NCBI RefSeq assembly: GCF_001719045.1
Contig: NZ_CP015423.1
Coordinates: 2,564,001 to 2,628,000 of the forward strand
From: Paenibacillus polymyxa
Lineage (GTDB): Bacteria; Bacillota; Bacilli; Paenibacillales; Paenibacillaceae
DNA length: 64,000 nt
Direction of reading: 5' to 3'
The notes below the pieces were generated by a model. The model had not been told where the DNA came from. It did no database searches and saw only the letters and a list, made by a program, of their open reading frames with translations. Of the stretch, positions 36,978 to 47,588 are shown in pieces. How positions within the stretch are numbered: the first letter of the stretch is position 1; the number at the start of each line of letters is the position of its first letter. Position numbers and translations under genes: made by a program.

Positions 36978-37021
36978 AAAAAACCGGTTCAACACTTTGT
37001 ATGGTGTTGAACCGATTTTTG
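36978..37021 (+). terminator. Terminator of the MFS gene
   Basis: CGGTTCAACAC (36985-36995) pairs with GTGTTGAACCG (37004-37014), followed by ATTTTTG; the left flank is A-rich, so it may work both ways. Confidence 0.88.
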
Positions 37022-37022
37022 T

Positions 37023-37162
37023 TTAAAGATTGATTCCTGCCTGTCGGATTGGATCATGCCCAGCGATCACGATGCTTGCCCCTTCCTGTGCTGCTTCTAT
37101 GGCTGTTGCCAGCCCTATACCTGCACTGCCGCCACGACGACACGTTGATTATGTAAAGTCAC
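37023..37162 (-). pseudogene. Short-chain dehydrogenase remnant (frameshifted and truncated)
   Basis: GTG 37162 (GGAGC upstream) opens TLHNQRVVV; in the next frame the sequence goes on GGSAGIGLATAIEAAQEGAS and IVIAGHDP, the NAD-binding start of a classical SDR, then soon meets TAA at 37023. A one-base shift lies near 37130 and about 200 residues are missing. It is a dead gene end next to the AraC gene. Confidence 0.75.
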
Positions 37163-37221
37163 ATTATTCTCAGCTCCTTTATAAGTTTTATATCATAACT
37201 ATTTTTAAGACATACTCATTT

Positions 37222-38166
37222 TTATTCGTTTGGGCTTTCCTGTACCGTGCTTTTGCGATAGGATGTCGGCGATTGGCCCGACCAGCGCTTGAACTGTCTG
37301 CTAAAATGCGCAATATCCCCATAGCCGAGCATATCGGCAATTTGTTGCACCGACCATTGCGGATCAGCCAACAGCAACTTGGCCTCATGCAGCACAAGCT
37401 CAGATAGATATACACGGGGAGATACGCCGAAAACGCTACGGAATACACGATTACAATGGGACACGCTAATACCTAGCTCGGATGAAATCCCCTCGATCCC
37501 ATCCTGTTTTTCCACCGATCCGGCCTGTCCATAAGGCTGATTCACTCTGCCCTGAAGACGACTGGCAATCTGATGGGCAAGCTCTGCCTGTACATATCCA
37601 CGCCCCGGCAGATGGGCCGCTTCACTGGACACAGCCTCCCACAATGTTGCGAACAGTTCAAACACAGCAGATTGAATTCGCATACGCTTTGCCACCGAAT
37701 CACTACCTATTCCTATGTCTTCTGGCGTTGAAAGATCGAGCAGCTTGCTCAACGCTGGTCCCATCTGACCTGCTACGGTGCCTTCAGCTGGAAACAGCAC
37801 CTGCTCCAGACGACTCAGGAGCGAGAGAAACAGCTTATCATCAATGTCGAAATGCATACAAAAATACGTAAATCCCTCTCCGTTACTATGGCTGGAGTGG
37901 ACAATCCCCGGGCGCAGCAGCACCAGATCACCCTGTCGCTGGGTATAGCTGCAACCATCCACAACCATGATCTGTTCTCCCGCAAGCACGATGTTAATTT
38001 CATATTGAGGATGCTCGTGTGGCGGATAGCTCCACTCTCTTCCGACACTTCGTGTATGAATGGCAAACAAATTGACCGTGGTCCGTACATCGGGAAAAAA
38101 GAATTCCTCTCCGGCAGCTGTAAGGTCTGGATAACGGGGAAGCTTCGGTAAACGTGGTGACGACAT
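37222..38166 (-). CDS. AraC family regulator (cupin sensor domain)
   Basis: One-component regulator of 314 aa. The N-terminal cupin domain (about 25-170) includes SYPPHEHPQYEINIVLAGEQ and a later GDLVLLRPGIVHSSHS. The C-terminal AraC helix-turn-helix pair is ISSELGISVSHCNRVFRSVF and VQQIADMLGYGDIAHFSRQF. It is divergent from the GH52-GH67 genes across 166 bases, so it most likely activates them in response to a xylose-type sugar or aldouronate. ATG 38166 has GGGAGGG upstream. Confidence 0.92.
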   Translation of the reverse strand: MSSPRLPKLPRYPDLTAAGEEFFFPDVRTTVNLFAIHTRSVGREWSYPPHEHPQYEINIVLAGEQIMVVDGCSYTQRQGDLVLLRPGIVHSSHSNGEGFTYFCMHFDIDDKLFLSLLSRLEQVLFPAEGTVAGQMGPALSKLLDLSTPEDIGIGSDSVAKRMRIQSAVFELFATLWEAVSSEAAHLPGRGYVQAELAHQIASRLQGRVNQPYGQAGSVEKQDGIEGISSELGISVSHCNRVFRSVFGVSPRVYLSELVLHEAKLLLADPQWSVQQIADMLGYGDIAHFSRQFKRWSGQSPTSYRKSTVQESPNE

Positions 38167-38313
38167 GTTTTCCCTCCTGGCTTACTTACATGGATATACT
38201 CCAGTATATCGCTTTCAGCGCGATTTGGATAAATAGTTGAGCGATTTGACAATGGTTCCCCGCCATTTGACATGCTAGGCTCTAAGTGAAGTTAGTCAAA
38301 GTTAAACCTTACT

Positions 38314-38329
38314 ATGAAAGGGGTTTCAT
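38314..38329 (+). promoter_or_regulatory. Near-cre palindrome overlapping the GH52 ribosome site
   Basis: ATGAAAGGGGTTTCAT is a near-perfect palindrome one base off the catabolite-response consensus. It includes GAAAGGGG that would serve as ribosome site for ATG 38333. Confidence 0.4.
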
Positions 38330-38332
38330 TAT

Positions 38333-40531
38333 ATGTCGAAAAATATATTTTATAACACGCAGCATGCACCGATCGGTTCTTTTTCCAGCTTTACGCTTGG
38401 GTTTAAGGGCAATCGCGGCGGACTCGGTTTGGAGCTGGGCAAGCCTGCCGATGAAAATGTATATATTGGGCTGCAATCCAGAGATGGCGGATCATACGAG
38501 GCGCTTCCCTTTTTTGCATCCACACAGGATGAAAGTGCCCGCTACGACGTGGAGAAAAAGGGTAAACGAACGGAACCACAGCTTATGGCCTTTGCCGATT
38601 CAGACATTACCCGTGAGCTAAAAGCAGGAACGGATACATGGCAGGCTGGTGATTTGACGTTCCGGCTGTACTCTCCTGTTCGCCCGGTGCCCGAGCCGGG
38701 AACCGCGGGTATGGATGAGCTGCGAGCAGCGTTGGTTCCGGCGGTATTCGCTGAGCTAACCGTCGATAACACGCAAGGAACTGCAGCACGAAAAGCTTTT
38801 TTCGGCTATCAGGGCAGTGATCCGTATAGCGGCATACGCATTATTGGAGAAGATCCGCGCAGGGACGCTACGGATTCTACCCCATTGGAGGGAAGACTCA
38901 CAGGCATCGGCCAAGGGCGCAGCACAGCCATTGTGACCAACAGTAGAGAAGCGGTACCTGCCAGCGGATTTGCAATGGAGAAGCTGCTTGGGGAGACCAT
39001 GGCCGAGAATTTATCCTTTGGCCTGGGCGTGACGGGTGCGCTTCTGATGGACGTTCCCGCAGGTGAGAAGCGCACGTATACCTTCGCCATATGCTTCTAT
39101 CGCGGCGGCATCGTAACGACAGGCATCGAAGCATCGTATTACTATACCCGGCTGTTCAAGGATATTGAAGACGTGGGGAGCTATGCATTGAAGCATTTTA
39201 CAGACCTCACCGCAGCCTGTGTTCAGGCTAATCGCTGGATGGAGTCGGCTAACCTGAGCCCAGACCAGGAATTCATGCTCGCTCAGGCGATCCACAGCTA
39301 CTACGGCAGCACCCAACTGCTTAGTCACCAAGCGGACGGAGAACCGATCTGGGTTGTGAACGAAGGCGAGTATCGGATGATGAATACACTCGATTTGACG
39401 GCAGATCAGCTCTACTATGAATTGATTTTAAATCCATGGACGGTGCGCAACGAGCTGGAGTGGTTTGTCCAAAGGTACAGTTATCGGGATGAGGTACGCT
39501 TTCCGGGAGAGGAACAGACCTATCCGGGTGGTATCACGTTTACGCATGATATGGGCGTGGCCAACGTGTTCTCCCGGCAGGGATACTCCTGTTATGAGCT
39601 GGCAGGGATTGACGACTGCTTCTCTTATATGAGCCATGAGGAGCTGGTGAACTGGCTTTGCTGCGCCACGGTATATATCGAGCAGACACAGGATCAGTCA
39701 TTTACAACACGCATGCTGCCTGTCTTGTGTGACTGCTTCGAAAGCATGCTGCGGCGGGATCACCCCGACCCGGCACAACGAAACGGCTTGATGGGCTTGG
39801 ACAGCTCTAGAACCCGGGGAGGCGCGGAAATTACGACCTACGACAGTCTGGACGTATCTCTGGGTCAGTCCCGCAACAACATTTATCTAGGCAGCAAATG
39901 CTGGGCGGTATATGTTGCACTGGAAAAAATATTTGCCTCAAAAGGGCTTGACTCCCTCTCACAGGAGGCTGGCTTACAGGCGGACAAATGCGCAGCCGCA
40001 ATCACAGCACATATGACAGACAAGGGCTATATTCCTGCAGTTATTAAGGAAGGCAATGACTCGCAGATTATTCCTGCCATTGAGGGGCTGATCTTCCCTT
40101 ACTTTACAGGATGTGAGGCTGCGCTTAAGCCTGATGGACGGTTCGGTGGATATATCCAAGCACTGCGGCGCCATTTGGAAACTGTACTGGTACCGGGAGT
40201 TTGTCTGTTTGAAGACGGAGGCTGGAAGCTGTCCTCGACCAGTAACAACTCCTGGCTGAGCAAAATCTATCTGTCACAGTTTATTGCCCGTGAGTTGCTG
40301 GAACTGCCTTGGGAAGAAGCTGGGCAGGCCGCAGACGCTGCCCACGTCTCATGGCTCCTTCACCCTGAAGAATCCTATTGGTGCTGGAGTGATCAGATAC
40401 TCTCCGGTATTGCTCACGGCAGCAAATACTATCCACGCGGAGTTACTGCTATTTTGTGGCTGTATGAAGGCAACGGCAACCGTCTGACTCTCCCTGAGCA
40501 TATGAGTCAGGATCAGAAACAGCATGTCTGA
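38333..40531 (+). CDS. Beta-xylosidase, glycoside hydrolase family 52
   Basis: Retaining beta-xylosidase that releases xylose from the non-reducing end of xylo-oligosaccharides; cytoplasmic, no signal peptide. The whole protein matches GH52 (Geobacillus XynB2 type, about 705 aa): N-terminal [19 protein letters not shown], nucleophile Glu in [16 protein letters not shown] (about 344), [18 protein letters not shown], acid/base Asp in [19 protein letters not shown] (about 504-507), and C-terminal [13 protein letters not shown]. It is 732 aa. The alpha-glucuronidase gene begins 35 bases after its stop; the divergent AraC gene likely controls both. Confidence 0.96.
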   Translation: MSKNIFYNTQHAPIGSFSSFTLGFKGNRGGLGLELGKPADENVYIGLQSRDGGSYEALPFFASTQDESARYDVEKKGKRTEPQLMAFADSDITRELKAGTDTWQAGDLTFRLYSPVRPVPEPGTAGMDELRAALVPAVFAELTVDNTQGTAARKAFFGYQGSDPYSGIRIIGEDPRRDATDSTPLEGRLTGIGQGRSTAIVTNSREAVPASGFAMEKLLGETMAENLSFGLGVTGALLMDVPAGEKRTYTFAICFYRGGIVTTGIEASYYYTRLFKDIEDVGSYALKHFTDLTAACVQANRWMESANLSPDQEFMLAQAIHSYYGSTQLLSHQADGEPIWVVNEGEYRMMNTLDLTADQLYYELILNPWTVRNELEWFVQRYSYRDEVRFPGEEQTYPGGITFTHDMGVANVFSRQGYSCYELAGIDDCFSYMSHEELVNWLCCATVYIEQTQDQSFTTRMLPVLCDCFESMLRRDHPDPAQRNGLMGLDSSRTRGGAEITTYDSLDVSLGQSRNNIYLGSKCWAVYVALEKIFASKGLDSLSQEAGLQADKCAAAITAHMTDKGYIPAVIKEGNDSQIIPAIEGLIFPYFTGCEAALKPDGRFGGYIQALRRHLETVLVPGVCLFEDGGWKLSSTSNNSWLSKIYLSQFIARELLELPWEEAGQAADAAHVSWLLHPEESYWCWSDQILSGIAHGSKYYPRGVTAILWLYEGNGNRLTLPEHMSQDQKQHV

Positions 40532-40566
40532 GGATCATCTTCACCTGCCCAAAAGGAGGCTCCAAA

Positions 40567-42735
40567 ATGAGCAAGCTTATGGATATGCCAAAAGAGAGCG
40601 GCTATGCGGCTTGGCTGCATTACAGCCGCAATAGTAAGGTAGAAAAGCTGCCCGCTTGGTGTAAGGTCATCGTGGTCCATGAGACAGATGAAGTGCTTGA
40701 ATCGGCTGCGAGTGAGCTTCAGCACGGATTGACCTCCATGTTTGGACAGCAGCCGAAGATCAGCGCCGTTCCTGTGAATGCGCCATTCATTGCGCTGGGT
40801 ACGTTCCCAGCGCATCCTTTGGTCGCAGAACGATTCAGCGCAGAGGAACAGGCAGAAGTGGGTGCAGAAGGCTACCGAATTCGCGGGATAGAGATGCCAG
40901 ATCCGGCATATTCAGCTTCGCATGGTAACGATGAGTTCAAAGGACAATACGTTACAGTCGCAGGGCAGACCTCCAAAGGCGTATTGTACGGAGTCTTTCA
41001 TCTGCTGCGCTACCTGCAGGGAGGACTAGATGGGAAGTTGAAGCCCACCACCGAATCATTGCACGCCCCCATTCTAGACCAATTATCCAACCCTGTTAAT
41101 TCCATCCGCATGATCAACCACTGGGATAACATGGATGGTAGTGTTGAACGTGGATATGCGGGCGGATCTATTTTCTACGACAATAATGCCTTTACTACAA
41201 ATATGGAGCGCCTGCGAGACTATGCCCGTCTGCTCGCTTCTGTAGGCATTCAAGCACTATCCATCAACAATGTGAATGTCCATCAGGTAGAAACCGAGCT
41301 GATTACAGATAAATTCCTACCGGATGTGGCTAAAGTAGCTGCGGTGTTTCGCGCCTATGGCATACAGATCTACTTGAGCATTAACTATGCCAGCCCTATT
41401 CAACTCGGCGGGTTAACCACCGCCGATCCCCTGGAACCTGCTGTAGCTGAATGGTGGCAGACCAAAGCCCAGGAAGTTTACGCCGCCGTTCCTGATCTGG
41501 GTGGTTTTGTGGTCAAAGCCGATTCCGAAAATCGGCCTGGACCGTTCAGCTACGGACGCCATCACGCCGATGGAGCCAATATGCTGGCAGATGCATTGCA
41601 GCCCTATGGCGGACGCGTGATTTGGCGCTGCTTTGTCTACAACTGCAAGCAGGACTGGCGCGATCGCAAGACGGATCGGGCCCGCGCAGCCTTTGACCAT
41701 TTTAAACCGCTGGATGGACTGTTTCGAGAAAATGTCATTTTACAGATCAAAAATGGTCCTATGGATTTTCAGGTACGGGAGCCTGTCTCCCCCCTATTCG
41801 GTGCGCTGGAATCCACTCAGGTACTGCTGGAATTTCAAATTGCGCAAGAGTACACCGGCCAACAGAAGCATCTATGTTACCTTGTTCCGCAATGGAAGGA
41901 AGTATTGGATTTTGACACCTACGCCCAAGGAAAAGGCTCCACCATCAAGCGTATCGTGAGTGGCGTTCTGCATTCTCCCAAGCATACCAACTATGGAATA
42001 GCCGCTGTATCCAATATTGGTGCAGACACCAATTGGACCGGACATTTGCTCGCCCAGTCCAATCTTTATGGCTATGGCCGGTTGGCATGGGACCCGGACC
42101 TGTCCGCAGACGAAATCGCTGACGAGTGGGTTCGTCTGACGTTTGGCAGACAAGGGAATAGCGACGGCGACACAGATTTGATTTCTACCCTTAAGCAGAT
42201 GCTGCTCGATTCATGGAATATCTACGAATCCTACACCGCCCCTCTCGGGGTCGGCTGGATGGTCAGTCCCGATCACCACTATGGGCCGGATGTAGACGGG
42301 TACGAATATTCTATGTGGGGCACCTACCATTTTGCTGATTGCCGGGGGATCGGGGTAGATCGCACGTCCGCAACCGGAACGGGCTATGCAGGACAATATT
42401 TTTCTCCCAATACTAATATCTACGAATCTACGGACACCTGCCCGGATGAGCTGCTTTTATTCTTTCACCATGTTCCTTATACACACTTGCTCCACTCCGG
42501 CCAAACTGTCATACAGCACATTTATGATACCCATTTTGAAGGTGCAGAACGTGCGGCCCATCTCCGAGACACATGGGTTAGTCTACGAGGGCAACTGAAT
42601 GATGCCATGTATGAACAGGTGCTGAAGCGGCTGGAGCATCAGACTGAGCATGCCAAAGAATGGCGGGATCGGATCAATACGTATTTCTACCGTAAAAGCG
42701 GTATTGCCGACCAGAAGGATCGCCCTATTTATTAA
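40567..42735 (+). CDS. aguA: Alpha-glucuronidase, glycoside hydrolase family 67
   Basis: Inverting GH67 enzyme that removes (4-O-methyl-)glucuronic acid from the non-reducing end xylose of aldouronates; cytoplasmic, 722 aa. Family blocks: [20 protein letters not shown], the acid Glu in [17 protein letters not shown], the base pair region [20 protein letters not shown] with [14 protein letters not shown], and later [20 protein letters not shown]. It has AAAGGAGG before ATG 40567. With GH52 it finishes the oligosaccharides imported by the LplABC-type system at 11.7-15.9 kb. In other Paenibacillus aguA sits within that transporter cluster; here it is 25 kb away. Confidence 0.97.
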   Translation: MSKLMDMPKESGYAAWLHYSRNSKVEKLPAWCKVIVVHETDEVLESAASELQHGLTSMFGQQPKISAVPVNAPFIALGTFPAHPLVAERFSAEEQAEVGAEGYRIRGIEMPDPAYSASHGNDEFKGQYVTVAGQTSKGVLYGVFHLLRYLQGGLDGKLKPTTESLHAPILDQLSNPVNSIRMINHWDNMDGSVERGYAGGSIFYDNNAFTTNMERLRDYARLLASVGIQALSINNVNVHQVETELITDKFLPDVAKVAAVFRAYGIQIYLSINYASPIQLGGLTTADPLEPAVAEWWQTKAQEVYAAVPDLGGFVVKADSENRPGPFSYGRHHADGANMLADALQPYGGRVIWRCFVYNCKQDWRDRKTDRARAAFDHFKPLDGLFRENVILQIKNGPMDFQVREPVSPLFGALESTQVLLEFQIAQEYTGQQKHLCYLVPQWKEVLDFDTYAQGKGSTIKRIVSGVLHSPKHTNYGIAAVSNIGADTNWTGHLLAQSNLYGYGRLAWDPDLSADEIADEWVRLTFGRQGNSDGDTDLISTLKQMLLDSWNIYESYTAPLGVGWMVSPDHHYGPDVDGYEYSMWGTYHFADCRGIGVDRTSATGTGYAGQYFSPNTNIYESTDTCPDELLLFFHHVPYTHLLHSGQTVIQHIYDTHFEGAERAAHLRDTWVSLRGQLNDAMYEQVLKRLEHQTEHAKEWRDRINTYFYRKSGIADQKDRPIY

Positions 42736-42837
42736 GCAAGCTGCCTCGGCAATACTTTCATACAGACTGGAACAAGGCTTCTCTACGCCTAGGTTCGCTT
42801 TCTCCTATACTGGCATTGTCTATCCGCACATCATTAA

Positions 42838-42877
42838 AAGGCATGCGTCTTACTCAGACCTATGCCTTATTTTTTTG
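42838..42877 (+). terminator. Terminator of the GH52-GH67 operon
   Basis: AAGGCAT (42838-42844) pairs with ATGCCTT (42862-42868) around a loop of 17 bases, followed by ATTTTTTT. Confidence 0.78.
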
Positions 42878-42958
42878 CCTGGAAACTTTTAAGCACACGG
42901 TTGCTTACGTAAAATGTCATATTTGTCCACTCTGAGTGTGCAATAAATTCTTCTTTTT

Positions 42959-42974
42959 ATGCAACCGCTTGCTT
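42959..42974 (+). promoter_or_regulatory. Near-cre site before the amylase gene
   Basis: ATGCAACCGCTTGCTT matches WTGNAANCGNWNNCAW except at the second-last position. It lies about 70 bases before the amylase start, directly upstream of TATACT, so it probably overlaps the promoter. Confidence 0.5.
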
Positions 42975-43042
42975 TATACTATTTTTGTAGACGTTTACAA
43001 AATGTTGTCGAATTAGACTATGCTTTGGGGAGGATGATCGGT

Positions 43043-46000
43043 TTGACCTTGTATCGAAGTCTATGGAAAAAAGGGTGTATGCTTCTACTAAGCCTTGTGC
43101 TGTCTCTGACCGCCTTCATTGGCTCACCCTCTAATACGGCGAGCGCTGCGGTTGCAGATGATTTTCAGGCTTCCGTTATGGGGCCGCTGGCGAAAATTAA
43201 TGACTGGGGTTCCTTTAAAAAGCAACTGCAAACGTTGAAAAACAATGGCGTGTATGCCATCACTACCGACGTCTGGTGGGGCTATGTGGAGAGCGCAGGA
43301 GATAACCAGTTCGATTGGAGCTACTACAAGACCTATGCAGATGCCGTGAAAGAAGCGGGACTGAAGTGGGTTCCTATCATCTCAACGCATAAGTGTGGAG
43401 GAAATGTGGGAGATGACTGCAACATCCCACTGCCAAGCTGGCTGTCGAGCAAGGGCAGTGCAGATGAAATGCAGTTCAAGGACGAAAGCGGTTTTGCCAA
43501 TAACGAAGCCCTCTCTCCATTATGGAGCGGGACTGGTAAACAATATGACGAGCTATATGCCTCATTTGCTCAAACCTTTGCTAGCTACAAAAGCATCATT
43601 CCCAAAATTTATTTAAGCGGTGGGCCCTCTGGAGAATTGCGATATCCTTCATACTATCCGGCAGCGGGATGGAGTTATCCTGCACGGGGCAAATTCCAAG
43701 CCTACACTGAAACAGCCAAAAGTGCGTTCCGCACGGCCATGAATGAAAAGTACGGATCAATGGACAAGATTAATGCAGCATGGGGTACCAAGCTGAGTAG
43801 CCTTAGCCAAATCAATCCGCCGACCGATGGGGACGGATTTTACACGAATGGAGGATATAATTCCACGTATGGAAAGGATTTTCTGTCGTGGTACCAAAGT
43901 GTGCTTGAGAAGCATCTAGGTGTCATCGGAGCAGCTGCCCACAAAAACTTCGATTCTGTGTTCGGTGTCCGGATCGGGGCCAAAATTTCCGGTCTGCACT
44001 GGCAAATGAACAATCCTGCCATGCCGCACAGCACAGAACAAGCGGGTGGATATTATGATTACAACCGTCTCATTCAGAAATTCAAGGATGCCGATCTAGA
44101 CTTGACATTTACTTGCCTGGAGATGAGTGACAGTGGCACAGCACCGAATTATTCGTTGCCGTCCACCCTGGTTGATACTGTCTCCTCCATCGCGAATGCC
44201 AAGGGTGTTCGCCTGAATGGTGAAAATGCACTCCCGACAGGCGGCAGCGGCTTCCAAAAAATCGAGGAGAAAATCACGAAGTTCGGTTATCACGGGTTTA
44301 CGTTATTGCGCATCAACAATCTCGTCAACAATGATGGCTCACCAACCGGTGAGTTGAGTGGATTCAAACAATATATCATCAGCAAAGCCAAGCCTGACAA
44401 TAATGGCGGTACAGGCAACAAAGTAACGATATACTATAAAAAAGGCTTCAACTCGCCTTACATTCACTACCGTCCTGCTGGTGGTAGCTGGACTGCTGCA
44501 CCGGGTGTGAAAATACAGGATGCCGAAATTAGCGGCTATGCTAAAATTACCGTCGATATCGGTTCTGCCTCCCAATTGGAAGCCGCTTTTAACGACGGCA
44601 ATAACAACTGGGACAGCAACAACACCAAAAACTACTCCTTCAGCACGGGCACTTCTACGTACACGCCCGGTAATAGTGGCAATGCAGGAACGATCACTTC
44701 AGGCGCTCCATCGGGCGCGAATCCCGGGGATGGCGGCGGTACAACTAACAAAGTAACGGTATACTACAAAAAAGGCTTCAACTCACCTTACATTCACTAC
44801 CGTCCGGCTGGTGGTAGCTGGACTGCTGCACCGGGTGTGAAAATGCAGGATGCCGAAATTAGCGGCTATGCTAAAATTACCGTCGATATCGGTTCTGCCT
44901 CCCAATTGGAAGCTGCTTTTAATGACGGCAATAACAACTGGGACAGCAACAATACTAAAAACTACCTTTTCAGCACGGGAATTTCTACCTACACACCCGG
45001 CTTGAACGGAGCTGCAGGATCTATCCGAACGGGGGCACCTTCAGGAAGTGCCGTCAGCGTAGTGACTTCCACCTACACAACCGACCTCAACGAAGTGGCA
45101 GGGCCTATCCAAACAGAAAAACTTTCGGGTGTATCCTTAAATGTAAGCACTTCTACCTACACACCCAATGTTAACGGAGTTGAAGTAACTGCTCAAACGG
45201 AGGCGCTTTCGAGCGCCTTCACCTCTATAGATCCGGGTACCCTCTCCAAGCCCACTCCCCTTGGCACAGACTGGAGCAAACAGAGCATTTATTTTATCAT
45301 GACAGACCGTTTCAGCAACGGAGATACATCCAACGATAATTACGGTGGCTTCAATTCCAACAACAGCGATCAGCGCAAGTGGCACGGCGGCGATTTTCAA
45401 GGTATTATTAACCAACTCGACTACATTAAAAATATGGGGTTTACCGCCATATGGATTACTCCGGTAACGATGCAAAAGAGCGAATACGCTTACCACGGCT
45501 ATCATACGTATGATTTTTATGCGGTAGACGGACATCTCGGTACCATGGACAAGTTCAAAGAGCTGGTTGGTAAGGCACACGACAAAAATATCGCTGTTAT
45601 GCTGGACGTAGTTCCCAATCACACCGGCGATTTTCAACCTGGGAACGGCATCGCCAAGGCTCCTTTTGACAAAGCAGATTGGTATCATCACAATGGCGAC
45701 ATCACAGGAGCAGACTACAGCTCCAACAACCAATCGAAAATCGAAAACGGTGATGTGGCTGGATTAGATGACCTGAATCAGGACAACCCTGCAACAGCAA
45801 ATGAGCTCAAAAACTGGATCAAATGGCTGTTGAACGAGTCGGGGGTCGACGGACTGCGGGTGGACACTGTGAAGCATGTACCCAAAGGGTTTCTGAAGGA
45901 TTTTGACCAAGCCGCCAATACCTTCACCATGGGTGAAATTTTCCATGGCGACCCTGCTTATGTGGGGGATTACACCCGATATCTCGATGCCGCATTAGAT

Positions 46001-46633
46001 TTTCCGATGTATTATACAATCAAGGATGTGTTCGGACACGATCAATCCATGAGAAAAATCAAGGAGCGCTACTCCGATGATCGTTACTATCGCGATGCCC
46101 AGACCAACGGTGTATTTATCGACAATCATGATGTAAAACGTTTCCTGAATGACGCCTCCGGCAAGCCGGGTGCTAACTATGACAAATGGCCACAGCTCAA
46201 AACTGCCTTAGGCTTTACTTTGACCTCACGCGGGATTCCTATCATCTATCAAGGCACCGAGCAAGGCTTTAGTGGCGGAGATGATCCTGCTAACCGGGAA
46301 AACGTTGTGTTTAACGCCAATCATGATCTGTATCAGTACATCGCTAAGCTGAACCGTGTGCGCAACAGCCACCCTGCCCTGCAAAACGGGAGCCAAAAGG
46401 AAAAATGGGTAGACGACTCCTTTTACAGCTTCCAGCGCTCTAAAAACGGCGACGAGGCCATCGTACTTATCAATAACTCATGGAGCAGTCAAACCCGCAC
46501 GATTGGCAACTTCGACAATCTGTCCAACGGTACCCGTCTGACCAACCAGCTGAGCAACGACTCCATTCAGATTAACAACGGTTCGATCACCGTGACTCTC
46601 GCTCCAAAGGAAGTTAAAGTTTTCACCAAATAA
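43043..46633 (+). CDS. Secreted bifunctional beta-amylase/alpha-amylase (GH14-CBM25-CBM25-GH13)
   Basis: Extracellular starch-degrading protein of 1196 aa, the length known for the P. polymyxa multifunctional amylase. Signal peptide (about 1-35, KKGCMLLLSLVLSLTAFIGS, cut near ASAA); GH14 beta-amylase (about 36-460; TTDVWWGYVES, LSGGPSGELRYP with catalytic Glu, LNGENALP with second Glu); two nearly identical CBM25 starch-binding repeats (44405-44670 and 44735-45000); a linker with three loose STYTP repeats; and GH13 alpha-amylase (about 730-1196; GLRVDTVKHV with nucleophile Asp, TMGEIFHG with acid Glu, FIDNHDVKRF). TTG 43043 has GGGGAGG nine bases upstream and gives the known length; the open frame's ATG 42959 is rejected. 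Single gene with a cre-like site. Confidence 0.96.
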   Translation: MTLYRSLWKKGCMLLLSLVLSLTAFIGSPSNTASAAVADDFQASVMGPLAKINDWGSFKKQLQTLKNNGVYAITTDVWWGYVESAGDNQFDWSYYKTYADAVKEAGLKWVPIISTHKCGGNVGDDCNIPLPSWLSSKGSADEMQFKDESGFANNEALSPLWSGTGKQYDELYASFAQTFASYKSIIPKIYLSGGPSGELRYPSYYPAAGWSYPARGKFQAYTETAKSAFRTAMNEKYGSMDKINAAWGTKLSSLSQINPPTDGDGFYTNGGYNSTYGKDFLSWYQSVLEKHLGVIGAAAHKNFDSVFGVRIGAKISGLHWQMNNPAMPHSTEQAGGYYDYNRLIQKFKDADLDLTFTCLEMSDSGTAPNYSLPSTLVDTVSSIANAKGVRLNGENALPTGGSGFQKIEEKITKFGYHGFTLLRINNLVNNDGSPTGELSGFKQYIISKAKPDNNGGTGNKVTIYYKKGFNSPYIHYRPAGGSWTAAPGVKIQDAEISGYAKITVDIGSASQLEAAFNDGNNNWDSNNTKNYSFSTGTSTYTPGNSGNAGTITSGAPSGANPGDGGGTTNKVTVYYKKGFNSPYIHYRPAGGSWTAAPGVKMQDAEISGYAKITVDIGSASQLEAAFNDGNNNWDSNNTKNYLFSTGISTYTPGLNGAAGSIRTGAPSGSAVSVVTSTYTTDLNEVAGPIQTEKLSGVSLNVSTSTYTPNVNGVEVTAQTEALSSAFTSIDPGTLSKPTPLGTDWSKQSIYFIMTDRFSNGDTSNDNYGGFNSNNSDQRKWHGGDFQGIINQLDYIKNMGFTAIWITPVTMQKSEYAYHGYHTYDFYAVDGHLGTMDKFKELVGKAHDKNIAVMLDVVPNHTGDFQPGNGIAKAPFDKADWYHHNGDITGADYSSNNQSKIENGDVAGLDDLNQDNPATANELKNWIKWLLNESGVDGLRVDTVKHVPKGFLKDFDQAANTFTMGEIFHGDPAYVGDYTRYLDAALDFPMYYTIKDVFGHDQSMRKIKERYSDDRYYRDAQTNGVFIDNHDVKRFLNDASGKPGANYDKWPQLKTALGFTLTSRGIPIIYQGTEQGFSGGDDPANRENVVFNANHDLYQYIAKLNRVRNSHPALQNGSQKEKWVDDSFYSFQRSKNGDEAIVLINNSWSSQTRTIGNFDNLSNGTRLTNQLSNDSIQINNGSITVTLAPKEVKVFTK
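44405..45000 (+). repeat. Tandem CBM25 repeat in the amylase gene
   Basis: Two 266-base copies (44405-44670 and 44735-45000) are equal in length and differ at only about 15-20 positions, many of them silent. Each encodes one CBM25 module with its TSTYTPG linker start. Confidence 0.95.
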
Positions 46634-46769
46634 GTTACATCGAATATTCAATTGTGCTAAAATAAATGGTAGAAGGATATACTAAAAAAAGAGCAAGGAT
46701 GCTGGTAACATCCCTACTCTTGGCAACAGCCGCTTTGAAGAGCGGTCGGCAGATAAGGGCTAGCTATTA

Positions 46770-46814
46770 GAAATAGGCCGTATTCCCCTCACCAGGGCGG
46801 TCTATTTCTTTTTG
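46770..46814 (+). terminator. Terminator of the amylase gene
   Basis: GAAATAGGCCG (46770-46780) pairs with CGGTCTATTTC (46798-46808) with one unpaired base, followed by a T run. A smaller hairpin (AGGATG/CATCC near 46694-46714) lies ahead of it. Confidence 0.8.
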
Positions 46815-46825
46815 TTATACTCTAC

Positions 46826-47560
46826 TTATTTTTCTATACGAACATAACTTCGCAACGCTAAAAAAAGTCCCAGCACAAATATAAAGAAAATACTGATGAC
46901 CCCTCCAGGAACATACGTGAATGTTCTGCCCATTTGTCCATGGGGAGAAAACAATAACGGCACTGTCCATGGATAAAAGGTATTCCCCGGTGTATTAATC
47001 AAAACAAAATTTAAGCACATAACCGTACACATCCCAATAATGGCGGGTACAAATTTTTTCCAGCGAATAGCAAAGAACGTGATGATCGGGATGAGCATAG
47101 CGTGCATAAGAATCATCTTAGCGAATATCCCAAGCTGATACATAACAATTTCAAAGGTTAGCGGTCTGGTCGTAATAAACGTACCCAACATCGCAGATAG
47201 CACAAATGCTAACAGCAGGCTAACAGCGATGTACATATAGATAACGAGCAGCTTGCTGAAGTAAATCCGAGTTCGGCGAACTGGGTTTGTAAACAGTGCA
47301 ATATGAGTGTTCTCCTGGTATTCTCTCGCATAGATATAGCAGGTCAAAATGTAATAGCTCATATATCCAGTTATTAAATTAATGGAGGATACCAAATCCA
47401 TAAAGTATTCATTCCATCCATCACGATCCAAGGAAAGTTTAGGATTTATGGCGTAAGTACTAAAAGTCAAAAATACGGTTGCTATTAAAATAAACACACT
47501 TAGAAAAAGAATTTTAGTTCCTTTCAGCTTCAAGCACTCTGCTCTAAACAGGTCAAACAT
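46826..47560 (-). CDS. ABC-2 type permease, immunity-type (LanE/LanG-like)
   Basis: Six-helix permease of 244 aa: FDLFRAECLKLKGTKILF leads into helix 1, YIYAREYQENTHIALFTNPV is the conserved loop, and it ends ALRSYVRIEK. It is a paralogue of the next gene upstream (same length, same REYQENTH loop), as usual for E/G pairs in lantibiotic and bacitracin self-protection ABC systems. AAGGAGG precedes ATG 47560; 28 bases separate it from its partner. Cargo is probably a peptide at the membrane. Confidence 0.88.
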   Translation of the reverse strand: MFDLFRAECLKLKGTKILFLSVFILIATVFLTFSTYAINPKLSLDRDGWNEYFMDLVSSINLITGYMSYYILTCYIYAREYQENTHIALFTNPVRRTRIYFSKLLVIYMYIAVSLLLAFVLSAMLGTFITTRPLTFEIVMYQLGIFAKMILMHAMLIPIITFFAIRWKKFVPAIIGMCTVMCLNFVLINTPGNTFYPWTVPLLFSPHGQMGRTFTYVPGGVISIFFIFVLGLFLALRSYVRIEK

Positions 47561-47588
47561 AGTAGCCCTCCTTTCAAAAAATCTTCAT

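Noticed and set aside
38200..38260. A further cre site between the AraC and GH52 genes (TGAAAGCGATATAC on the minus strand)
   Set aside because: The second half-site does not match the consensus; the palindrome at 38314 is better.
45137..45733. 198-codon open frame opposite the GH13 part of the amylase
   Set aside because: Antisense to conserved catalytic motifs; no ribosome site.
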